From NCBI GenBank assembly GCA_026126305.1, contig JAHCJI010000005.1:62001-126000 (forward strand): a stretch of DNA of 64,000 nt. The letters are read 5' to 3'. Each line of letters starts with the position of its first letter. Position 1 is the first letter of the stretch. Positions 34,497 through 41,086 of this stretch are shown here, piece after piece. The translations under genes were made by a program, and so were the position numbers. The notes beneath the pieces were generated by a model. That model had not been told where the DNA came from. It ran no database searches and saw nothing but the letters and a program-made list of their open reading frames with translations. The DNA is from Phycisphaeraceae bacterium (lineage in GTDB: Bacteria; Planctomycetota; Phycisphaerae; Phycisphaerales; UBA1924).

Positions 34497-35606
34497 TCAG
34501 AAGCCACAGGCAAAACGGAGTGCGGGCTCGTTCGACTGGGGATCCGGTCGGCCGCCCGGGAATGGTTGCCGCCAGGACTTGAGTTGCCCAAGCGAGATCG
34601 CGAGCCGATCGGCAAGGCCCTCCTCGCTGATTTCGAGTTCCTGCAAGCACTGGCGGATCGTTCGCGCGAGCAAGGTCGGCGTTTCTGGAGTCAGTCCAAA
34701 GGGTTCGCAGGTTCTCCAGCCCCGCTTGCTCAGGGCGATCATCAGGTTGGTGTACTGCTGCTCGGTGATGCGGCCGACGTGGTGGGCGTTGCGCGCCAGC
34801 GCCGCCATCGAGCACCGCCAACGCCGCTTGAGTTCGATCAGCTGCTCGACCCCCAGGCGGCCGGGGCATTCGGCCCGGAAGTCCGATCGCGGCATGAGGA
34901 ACGCGGCGGCGAACGCGTCGGCCTCGCGCTCGGCCCGGTCGCACTCGACGGGGATGTCCTCGTGCAGGACGAGGTGCCCGAGCTCGTGGGCCACGCTGAA
35001 TCGGACGCGGTCCAGCGGCTTGGTGGAGTTCACCCAGAAGATCGGGGGCAGGCCCGGGGCCTTCTGGTAGAGCGCGTCCACCTTTGGGACCCCAAAGTCG
35101 GTATGGATGACGACACATCCGGCGGCCTCGACCAGCGCGAACAGGTCCGGGATCGGGCCCCTGGGCACCTGCCACTTGAGGCGGACCATGTGGGCGGCCA
35201 TTTCGGGGCTGCCCTTCGCATCGTCCAGGTCGATGGAGAGCAAGCCGTCGTTGCCCGGCGGGCCCACCATGTCGAACAGGTCTCGCAAGGGCGCCGCGTC
35301 GAGCACGCACCGGCTCTCGATGGCCCGCACCGCCTTGGCCCCGGTCCGGCTGAGCTTGCGGTGGTAGAAACCAGACAGGCCCAGTTGCTCGGTCACCAGC
35401 GGCCGGCAGAGCGCCGCAGCGGGAAGCCCCAGCGCCCCGGCCAGCGTGGCGACCTCATCCGCGGTCGCCTCGCGCTCGCCGCTCTCCAGCCGCGAGAGTG
35501 TCGGCGCACTGATCCCGCATCGACCGGTCAGGCCCGAGAGGCTCAGGCTCTGGGCGATCCGCGCGGCTTTGAGCGTCTTCGGTGACAGGGCACGGGGCGG
35601 GTTCAT
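34497..35606 (-). CDS. XRE-family HTH / ImmA-IrrE metallopeptidase fusion
   Basis: A 369-residue protein. Residues 8-65 are an XRE helix-turn-helix (LKAARIAQSLSLSGLTGRCGISAPTLSRLESGEREA). Residues about 155-240 are the ImmA/IrrE zinc peptidase with FSVAHELGHLVLHED (HEXXH) and READAFAAAFLMP. A C-terminal region of about 100 residues follows. In known systems such proteins bind DNA as repressors and are, or control, a protease that cuts a repressor on stress; this class is common in prophages and defence loci. It starts at ATG 35606, 21 bases after the 217-residue gene's stop, so it is the second gene of a pair. Confidence 0.9.
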   Translation of the reverse strand: MNPPRALSPKTLKAARIAQSLSLSGLTGRCGISAPTLSRLESGEREATADEVATLAGALGLPAAALCRPLVTEQLGLSGFYHRKLSRTGAKAVRAIESRCVLDAAPLRDLFDMVGPPGNDGLLSIDLDDAKGSPEMAAHMVRLKWQVPRGPIPDLFALVEAAGCVVIHTDFGVPKVDALYQKAPGLPPIFWVNSTKPLDRVRFSVAHELGHLVLHEDIPVECDRAEREADAFAAAFLMPRSDFRAECPGRLGVEQLIELKRRWRCSMAALARNAHHVGRITEQQYTNLMIALSKRGWRTCEPFGLTPETPTLLARTIRQCLQELEISEEGLADRLAISLGQLKSWRQPFPGGRPDPQSNEPALRFACGF

Positions 35607-35627
35607 GGCAGTCTTACGGCACGGGGT

Positions 35628-36281
35628 TCAGGCGGACAACCGGCCACGCATGTCCTCGATCACGTCGTACGCGGACGGGCACACGGTACGCAGGGCCGCT
35701 TCGTCGGGATGCCCGATGCTGACGATCAGGGCGGGCTCGCGCATGCCCAGTTTCAGCATCACGTTGATCGCGGGCATGAACGAATCCGCCTCGAGCAACT
35801 GGGTTGCGTTGTAGACAACATCGACCTCCGCCCCGTCGGCGATGTACATATCCAGGTCCGACTGCTTCGGGAAGAGGCCGGGGATGTACGGCGATGCCGC
35901 GGCCTCCTTCGCGTGCCGCCGGTCGGTCATGTTGTTTGCCGTCCAGCCGGCCTGGGTCGCCCGCTTGAGCCGCATGGTCAGGCCGTCGGGCAGCACCGCC
36001 ACGTCCCCGCCGAAGCAATCGCGGATGTCGCCGAGCAGCCCGGCCTCGATGAGCGGCTGGCCAACGACCCGCATGAATCGCCAGCAGTTGTCGTTGATGT
36101 CGTTGCGGATCCTGCGGATGTGCGGGGCTCCTGGGATCAGCGACTTGGCAAACTCCCGCTCCCGCTCGTACGCAAGATGGCCGAGTTCGATGGCCGGCAC
36201 GAAGTAGGGAAAGACCTTGGCGTGCCGCTCCAGGATCTCGTCCAGCACCGTCCATGATTCTGGGTTCGTTTGTTCGTCCAT
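35628..36281 (-). CDS. Unknown 217-residue partner of the XRE-ImmA gene
   Basis: A soluble mixed alpha/beta protein: helical N-terminal third (WTVLDEILERHAKVFPYFVPAIELGHLAYERERE), a middle part with RIRNDINDNCWRFMR and ADGAEVDVVYNATQLLEADSFMPAINVML, and a C-terminal ALIVSIGHPDEAALR. No signal or membrane segment. Family not recognised. The ATG at 36281 has a poor ribosome binding site. As first gene of a pair with an XRE-ImmA/IrrE protein it is a natural candidate for the toxin/effector or the cleaved partner, which is inference from context only. Confidence 0.75.
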   Translation of the reverse strand: MDEQTNPESWTVLDEILERHAKVFPYFVPAIELGHLAYEREREFAKSLIPGAPHIRRIRNDINDNCWRFMRVVGQPLIEAGLLGDIRDCFGGDVAVLPDGLTMRLKRATQAGWTANNMTDRRHAKEAAASPYIPGLFPKQSDLDMYIADGAEVDVVYNATQLLEADSFMPAINVMLKLGMREPALIVSIGHPDEAALRTVCPSAYDVIEDMRGRLSA

Positions 36282-36312
36282 GACCCGAACAGTATGCCAT
36301 CCATGCCTCCGG

Positions 36313-36328
36313 GGGCAACTTTTTGCCC
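36313..36328. terminator. Small hairpin upstream of the 217-residue gene
   Basis: GGGCAA-CTTT-TTGCCC, a 6-bp stem between the methyltransferase remnant (stop at 36372) and the start at 36281. It may end transcription from the remnant or attenuate the pair. Confidence 0.3.
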
Positions 36329-36371
36329 GAAACGTTTCAGACAAGGCTCGTTGCAACGCAGAAACCTGGGA

Positions 36372-36782
36372 TCACCCTTGGCTTCGCCGCCGCATCTTCC
36401 TGCCCACCACCGCCGCCACCAGCCCCTCCCACCGCTCGAAGAGCAACCCGAACCGCTCGCGTCCGTTCTCGAAGGGCTTTTCTCGATCGCACGGGTCCAC
36501 CGCCCGGTCGAGCCTGGCATGGGTTTGGACCAGCGACTCGCCCCGGCACTTGTGCTCGGCCAGCAGGACCCCCGGCCAGAACCGGTCGATTCGTCCGCGC
36601 CCGCCGCCGAGTTGCTCCACGCGCTTCTCGAAGATCGCCACGTTCCTGCGACGCGGTCCAGAGGCCTCGAACGGGTCGTTCCAGAAGCTCTGGGCCTGGC
36701 CCATCTCGCCGCTGGCGTCGGCCCACTCGCGGCCGAAAGCCGGGGCCCGCGAGCGGATCTCGTCGAAGCTCAGCAGCGGCAT
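36372..36782 (-). pseudogene. Internally deleted DNA methyltransferase (MmeI-like N-terminus) remnant
   Basis: A 136-codon open frame. The first ~90 residues match the start of large class I DNA methyltransferases of the MmeI-like/type IIL kind: LLSFDEIRSRAPAFGREWAD, AQSFWNDPFEASG, RRRNVAIFEKRVEQLG, GRIDRFWPGVLLAEHKCRGESL. From about residue 92 the sequence jumps to ARLDRAVDPCDREKPFENGRERFGLLFERWEGL, which resembles the C-terminal LDRAVD... element of the same family. The central SAM-binding domain and NPPY motif, several hundred residues, are missing. So this is a deletion relic, still in frame. It lies just upstream of the 217-residue/XRE-ImmA pair on the same strand. Confidence 0.65.
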
Positions 36783-37398
36783 GGGCCACCATGGGCGTGC
36801 CGTGTGGTTGGGGCTTGGCTCCCCGGCCGGACCCGACCCCGCCGCCGCCGCGGTCTCCGGCCCGGGGGTCGCCGCCCCCGCCGCCGCCGTGGTGGTGTGC
36901 CGTCGCCGGCTCTCGCCCGAGCCCCCCGCCGCGCCGCCCCGCCACGAACGCGGCCGGGCCCGCGAGCGACGAGGCCAGCCCCGCGCGGCCCACATCCATC
37001 CGAGCCCGGGATGATCCGGGCGGGGCCGGGGATGCTCCAGCATGGGCCGGGGTTGCTCCGCCGGGCGCCGGGGACCGGGCTTCCCGTGGCGGGGCCGCCA
37101 ACGCGCCCGCGTGGTGGCACGGGGGGCATGGCCTGCTCCCGGCCCGGGGCCCGGCGCTTCGACCGGCACGCCGGGGAAGGCCTGCGGCCGGGCAAGGCCC
37201 CGCCCGCGCCCGGGCCCGGCCGGGCCTCGCGCCGCACCATGGCCCGGCCGCGGCGCGCGCCCGGGGGCGATCGATCGGGGAAGTTTCCTACTTGGCGACG
37301 GGCCGTTTGGGCACGATATTACCCGGTGTTCGCGGCAGGCTGGTTGGAGGCGAGCCGGCCGCCGCGCGTGGATGACCAGACCTTTCGGAGGGATACCA
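36783..37398. other. 616-bp G+C-extreme gap; no gene seen, contains a 21-bp repeat
   Basis: Frames are open on both strands only because stop codons are rare here; none gives a recognisable protein or credible ribosome binding site. It contains a four-unit 21-bp repeat (37004-37087). The less G+C-rich stretch from about 37270 to 37398 probably holds the promoter of the BON gene. Confidence 0.6.
37004..37087. repeat. Intergenic 21-bp tandem repeat, decayed (array F)
   Basis: Four units keyed by GCCGGGG or GCCCGGG, starting at 37004, 37025, 37046 and 37067, exactly 21 bases apart; the rest of each unit is diverged (GATGATCC, GATGCTCC, GTTGCTCC). Confidence 0.75.
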
Positions 37399-38079
37399 AT
37401 GGCGACGATGACAGCGGCCAAGAGCGACACGCAGATCAAGACCGACGTGCTCAACGAGCTCAAGTGGGACACCCGCGTCGACGAGACCGAGGTGGGCGTG
37501 CAGGTCAAGGGCGGCGTGGTGACGCTGACCGGCCACGTCCCCTCGTACGGCAAGAAGATCGCCGCCGTGGAGGCCGCCCACCGCGTGCACGGCGTACTCG
37601 ACGTCGTGAACGAGCTGGACGTGAGGCTGCCGATGAGCTGGCGCAAGACCGACCAGGACGTGGCCCAGGCCGTCCGCCACGCCCTGCAATGGGACGTGCT
37701 GGTGCCAGACGAGCACATCTCCACGACGGTCAGCAATGGCGTTGTGACGCTCAAGGGTGATGTCGAAACCTGGACCCAGCGTGCCGACGCCGAGAGCGCC
37801 ATCCGCCGCCTGGGCGGGGTCAAGGGCGTCACGAACCTGATCTCGGTCAAGCCCCGTTCGGCCGACCCGGCCGCCATCAAGCGGCAGATCGAGCAGGCCC
37901 TGGAGCGGCAGGCCGAACGCGAGGCGGGCCGCATCGGCGTGAGCGTGGTGGACGGCGTGGTGACCCTCACCGGCAAGGTGCGCTCGTGGAGCGAGCGGCG
38001 GGCCGTGGAGGGCGCCGCGAGCTTCGGGAACGGGGTACGCCGCGTGGACGACCACACCACCGTCGACCCCTACGGCTGA
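37399..38079 (+). CDS. BON-domain protein (three BON repeats)
   Basis: A 226-residue protein with three BON domains at about 10-75, 85-155 and 155-225, each with the core GVVTLTGHV, GVVTLKGDV or GVVTLTGKV. BON domains occur in OsmY-like stress proteins and bind phospholipid or help maintain the envelope. No signal peptide, so it may be cytoplasmic. ATG at 37399 has CGGAGG. It heads a plus-strand stress cluster with Hsp20 and a ferritin-like protein, spaced by 32 and 5 bases. Confidence 0.93.
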   Translation: MATMTAAKSDTQIKTDVLNELKWDTRVDETEVGVQVKGGVVTLTGHVPSYGKKIAAVEAAHRVHGVLDVVNELDVRLPMSWRKTDQDVAQAVRHALQWDVLVPDEHISTTVSNGVVTLKGDVETWTQRADAESAIRRLGGVKGVTNLISVKPRSADPAAIKRQIEQALERQAEREAGRIGVSVVDGVVTLTGKVRSWSERRAVEGAASFGNGVRRVDDHTTVDPYG

Positions 38080-38111
38080 ATCGCACCAGGACATCGGAAA
38101 GGAGATGGAAC

Positions 38112-38633
38112 ATGGCGCTCTCCCTGTGGAAACATCGCGACCCGTCGGGCAACGCGCTCTCGAGGCTTCGCGAGGAGATGGACCGCACGTTCGACCGGTT
38201 CTTCACCGACCCGTTGGACGTGCTCGACCCGGTGCTGCTGCGTCAGAACGGCTGGGCCCCGCCGCTGGATATCAGCGAGGCCGACGGCGGGTTCATCGTG
38301 CGGGCCGAGGTGCCCGGCATCGCCAGCAAGGACCTGGACGTGTCGGTCGCCGGCCGCACGCTGACCATCTCGGGTGCCAAGAACGAGCGGAGCGAGGTGA
38401 AGGACGAGGACTTCTACCAGTGCGAGCGGCGGTTCGGCTCGTTCCGACGCAGCATCGAACTGCCCGAGGAGGCCGACGCCGACACGGTCAGCGCCGAGGT
38501 GGACAGCGGGGTGCTGACCGTGCACGTGGCCAAGAAGCCCGGCGTCCAGCGCCGGCAGGTGCCGGTGGAGGTCAAACCGGCCACGCACAAGGTCGGCGTG
38601 TCGGGTCGGAGCCGGCCCGCGGGCAAGGAGTGA
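38112..38633 (+). CDS. Hsp20/alpha-crystallin small heat shock protein
   Basis: A 173-residue holdase chaperone. The N-terminus SLWKHRDPSGNALSRLREEMDRTFDRFFTDP is typical of bacterial class A sHSPs; the alpha-crystallin domain spans about 48-140 with PPLDISEADGGFIVRAEVPG, GRTLTISG and CERRFGSFRRSIELP...GVLTVHVAKK. The C-terminal IxI motif appears as QVPVEV. Strong GGAGATGG site before the ATG at 38112. Second gene of the BON-Hsp20-ferritin-like operon. Confidence 0.95.
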   Translation: MALSLWKHRDPSGNALSRLREEMDRTFDRFFTDPLDVLDPVLLRQNGWAPPLDISEADGGFIVRAEVPGIASKDLDVSVAGRTLTISGAKNERSEVKDEDFYQCERRFGSFRRSIELPEEADADTVSAEVDSGVLTVHVAKKPGVQRRQVPVEVKPATHKVGVSGRSRPAGKE

Positions 38634-38638
38634 TTCCC

Positions 38639-39151
38639 ATGAGCATGAAGACCATCGACGACCTGCTGCTCGAAGAACTCGGCGAGCTGCGCGCGGCCGA
38701 GAAGCACGACGCCGACGTGCTGATCAGGCTGGCCGACGCGGCGTGGGACGAGGAGCTCTCGCGGGCATTCAAGACCCACGCCGACCAGACCAGCGAGCAC
38801 GTGGCCAGGCTCGACAGGGTGTTCGACCAACTGGGTGCCAGGCCCAGGAGGGCCCGCCGGGCCGAGACGCGGGGCATGCGCGGGCTGTGCGCCGACTGCC
38901 TCGAGCTGGCCGATACCAAATGGACCGAGCGGCACGTGCGCGACGCGGCCCTGATCGCCGCCGCCCAGCACATCGAGCACGACGAGATCGCTGGATACGG
39001 GTGCGCCCGGGCCTGGGCCAGCCAGCTCGGCCACGAGGGCGTCGCCGACCTGCTGTCCCAGACCCTGGCCGAGGAGCACGCCGCCGACGCGATGCTTTCC
39101 CGGCTGGCCGAGCGCATCAACCGGGGGGCGCCCGTGGCGATGCGGGCCTGA
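38639..39151 (+). CDS. YciE/YciF-type ferritin-like protein (DUF892)
   Basis: A 170-residue four-helix ferritin-like protein. The first helix begins IDDLLLEELGELRAAEKHDADVL, the third and fourth contain QHIEHDEIAGYGCARAWASQLG and LAEEHAADAML; Glu/His positions (E, H..E) fit the diiron pattern of DUF892. Such proteins accompany osmotic or general-stress genes. ATG at 38639 has AAGGAG 8 bases upstream. Third gene of the stress operon; 5 bases from the Hsp20 stop. Confidence 0.92.
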   Translation: MSMKTIDDLLLEELGELRAAEKHDADVLIRLADAAWDEELSRAFKTHADQTSEHVARLDRVFDQLGARPRRARRAETRGMRGLCADCLELADTKWTERHVRDAALIAAAQHIEHDEIAGYGCARAWASQLGHEGVADLLSQTLAEEHAADAMLSRLAERINRGAPVAMRA

Positions 39152-39255
39152 CACGAAGTCGAGAGAGAGCCTCCGCCGCCACGGCCCCAATCGCAAGGCG
39201 GCAAGGGAGGGAGGACCCTTGGGCGTACCTCGCGGTGCGCCCGGGGTTTTTCGTT

Positions 39256-39297
39256 TCCGCTTCGTTGCGGCACCCGTCCGCTTCGTTGCGGCACCCG
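39256..39297. repeat. Two-copy perfect 21-bp direct repeat (array E)
   Basis: TCCGCTTCGTTGCGGCACCC plus G occurs twice without mismatch at 39256-39276 and 39277-39297, in the gap between the convergent ferritin-like and host-attachment genes. Confidence 0.9.
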
Positions 39298-39347
39298 ATG
39301 GCAGGGCACGCCGCATCGCCGCGCACCACGGACGGCCGCGGCGGTGG

Positions 39348-39803
39348 TCAGGCGTGCAGGGAGAGGACGCTCGGATGGACGGCCAGCTCGCCGGGAGACA
39401 GGCGCGTCAGCTCGGCCTGGTGCAGCGTGATGCGCTGGCCCTGGTGCTCGAGCACCGGCCGCAGCTCGCCGAGCATCCGCGTTGCGATAAAGACGTCCAG
39501 CACGCCCCGCGGCGCTTTGAAGGCATGGGCCGCCAGCCAGTGCGCCAGCGGCCGGGCGAATCGATGCCGGGCCTCCTCGTCCTGGTGGCCCGTGCCGGCG
39601 TAGTGCTGCATCGCGCTGCGCGAGGGCCCCCTTCCGAGGATCGATGGCCGTTGGTGCTCGTGCTCCACCACGGTCAGATTGACCAGATCGTCCAGTTGCT
39701 GGATGGACAGGCGACCGCCCCCCCCCGATGCCGACGAGAATAACCTGGCCCCACGCTCGTCGGCTGTCACGAACCAATGCTCACGATGCCCGTTCGTACC
39801 CAT
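39348..39803 (-). CDS. Host attachment / baeRF-like protein
   Basis: A 151-residue protein of the 'required for attachment to host cells' family, which has an archaeal release-factor-1-like middle-domain fold. Seen: HWFVTADERGARLFSS at the start, RGPSRSAMQHYAG, ARHRFARPLAHWLAAHA and DVFIATRMLGELRPVL, ending in LSPGELAVHPSVL. The real role is unclear; in free-living bacteria it clusters with stress genes, as here. ATG at 39803. Last gene of a minus-strand run HMA-like, CBS, DUF2934, this. Confidence 0.88.
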   Translation of the reverse strand: MGTNGHREHWFVTADERGARLFSSASGGGGRLSIQQLDDLVNLTVVEHEHQRPSILGRGPSRSAMQHYAGTGHQDEEARHRFARPLAHWLAAHAFKAPRGVLDVFIATRMLGELRPVLEHQGQRITLHQAELTRLSPGELAVHPSVLSLHA

Positions 39804-39819
39804 GGCCACATGCTCCTCT

Positions 39820-40137
39820 TCACAGGCTTCCGCCGGTGCCGATGCGTCCCCGTGCGCCACCGTCGATGATGGATTGGATCGCGTGATCGGCCGCGGATTC
39901 GACCTCGCTCTCGGCCCGCAACCAGTCGGAGAGTGCGTCGCCGTGGGAGCCCGCACGCACGCGTTCCTCGTACAAGTAATATGCCCGCGTGCGAATCTCC
40001 TGCTCCCGCACCGGCGCGAAGGGGTGGGCCGAACGATCCACCGATGCCGGCGCGGCCCCGATCGCCGACCGATGGGGCACGGGTCGCAACGCCGGGATGT
40101 TTGCGATCTGGTGCGCGTGCGAACTCTTGGTTGCCAT
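39820..40137 (-). CDS. DUF2934 domain protein
   Basis: A 105-residue protein. The core EIRTRAYYLYEERVRAGSHGDALSDWLRAESEV is the DUF2934 signature, a short helical domain found next to stress proteins in soil and marine bacteria. The N-terminal 40 residues are Pro/Ala-rich. ATG at 40137. It is 16 bases upstream of the host-attachment gene and 24 bases downstream of the CBS gene. Function unknown. Confidence 0.88.
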   Translation of the reverse strand: MATKSSHAHQIANIPALRPVPHRSAIGAAPASVDRSAHPFAPVREQEIRTRAYYLYEERVRAGSHGDALSDWLRAESEVESAADHAIQSIIDGGARGRIGTGGSL

Positions 40138-40161
40138 GGATTGATCTCCTCTCGAACCGGC

Positions 40162-40677
40162 TCAGCCACGCGCGTCCCGCAGCAGCTTGACCAGGTCCAG
40201 GCTCGTCACGATGCCGACGGGGAACCGTTGCTCGTCGATGACCACCACGCGGTGGATCCCACCGTCGGCCATCCGCCGGGCGACCTCCGCGATGGGCGTG
40301 CCGGCCCGCGCCGTCGCGGGCGCATCGTTCATGAAGTCTTCGACGCGGATAAGGGGCTCGGGGATCGGGCCATTGGCCCCCCGGCCGTCTTCGTCGGCAC
40401 CCTGCTCGGCGAGCACCTCGAAGAGGTAGGCCGGCGCAAGCTCCTCCAGGCCCTGGGTGCAGCGTCGGACCAGGTCGGTCTTGCCCACGATGCCGATCAG
40501 CTTGCCCTGCTGGTCCACGACGGGGACGCCGGAGATCTCGTGCTCTTCGAGCATCCCGGCCAGTTCGCGGATGGACGCCGATGGCCGGATGCAGATGGGG
40601 TCGTGGGTCATCACCTCGCCGACGTGCTTGGGGGGCACGGCTCGCTCGCGTTCCCGTCGATGCATCCGGCCGATCAT
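40162..40677 (-). CDS. CBS-domain pair protein
   Basis: A 171-residue protein with two CBS motifs: VGEVMTHDPICIRPSASIRELAGML...VVDQQGKLIGIVGKTDLVRR and VEDFMNDAPATARAGTPIAEVARRM...VVVIDEQRFPVGIVTSLDLVKLL. A Bateman module that binds adenosine nucleotides and signals energy state. An acidic linker of about 25 residues separates the halves. The ATG at 40677 has AGGAG and overlaps the upstream gene stop (ATGA). Confidence 0.93.
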   Translation of the reverse strand: MIGRMHRRERERAVPPKHVGEVMTHDPICIRPSASIRELAGMLEEHEISGVPVVDQQGKLIGIVGKTDLVRRCTQGLEELAPAYLFEVLAEQGADEDGRGANGPIPEPLIRVEDFMNDAPATARAGTPIAEVARRMADGGIHRVVVIDEQRFPVGIVTSLDLVKLLRDARG

Positions 40678-40931
40678 GCCCGTTCTCCTGGTGCATCGCC
40701 CCGCCCACCGTTGACCCCGTTGGCCGCCAGCAGGACGCCGTATCCCAAAGAAAGAATGGCCCACGCCAGCGCCGGGGCGGTGCATGGCGGGTCGTGCCAG
40801 ACGCTCGCTCGTGTCGTGATGGGGCTCACCGTAACCTCCCGCACGCCCTCGACGGCTCGCAGGATGTTCGTAAGAATTTCCCGACATTGTTTGTCCCGCA
40901 TGCCCAAGATGGTGAAGACCGTCAACTCCAT
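40674..40931 (-). CDS. HMA-like small protein with a single Cys in the metal loop
   Basis: An 85-residue protein. TVFTILGMRDKQCREILTNILRAVEGVREVTVSPITTRASV follows the heavy-metal-associated (HMA) ferredoxin-like pattern, except that GMTCxxC is GMRDKQC, with only the second Cys kept. The C-terminus continues with WHDPPCTAPALAWAILSLGYGV. The start ATG at 40931 (preceded by GGAG) was preferred to one at 40982. Overlaps the CBS gene (ATGA). May no longer bind copper; a sensor or protein-interaction role is possible. Confidence 0.7.
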   Translation of the reverse strand: MELTVFTILGMRDKQCREILTNILRAVEGVREVTVSPITTRASVWHDPPCTAPALAWAILSLGYGVLLAANGVNGGRGDAPGERA

Positions 40932-41086
40932 CGGGAACTCCATCCCCTGGTGGCCGTGCGCGTTCGTGCAGCCATGTACCATTTATCATGGCGTGAAGGC
41001 TGGGACTGGGCGACGGGGAAAGTTCCTCCATCTGCGCTCGTGGGCGACTTGCCCCCGATGCGCGAGGCCAACTAACATACTGGCCG

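Noticed and set aside
36783..37398. Long frames on both strands upstream of the BON gene
   Set aside because: Pro/Arg/Gly-rich translations typical of G+C-extreme noncoding DNA, no ribosome binding site, no domain.
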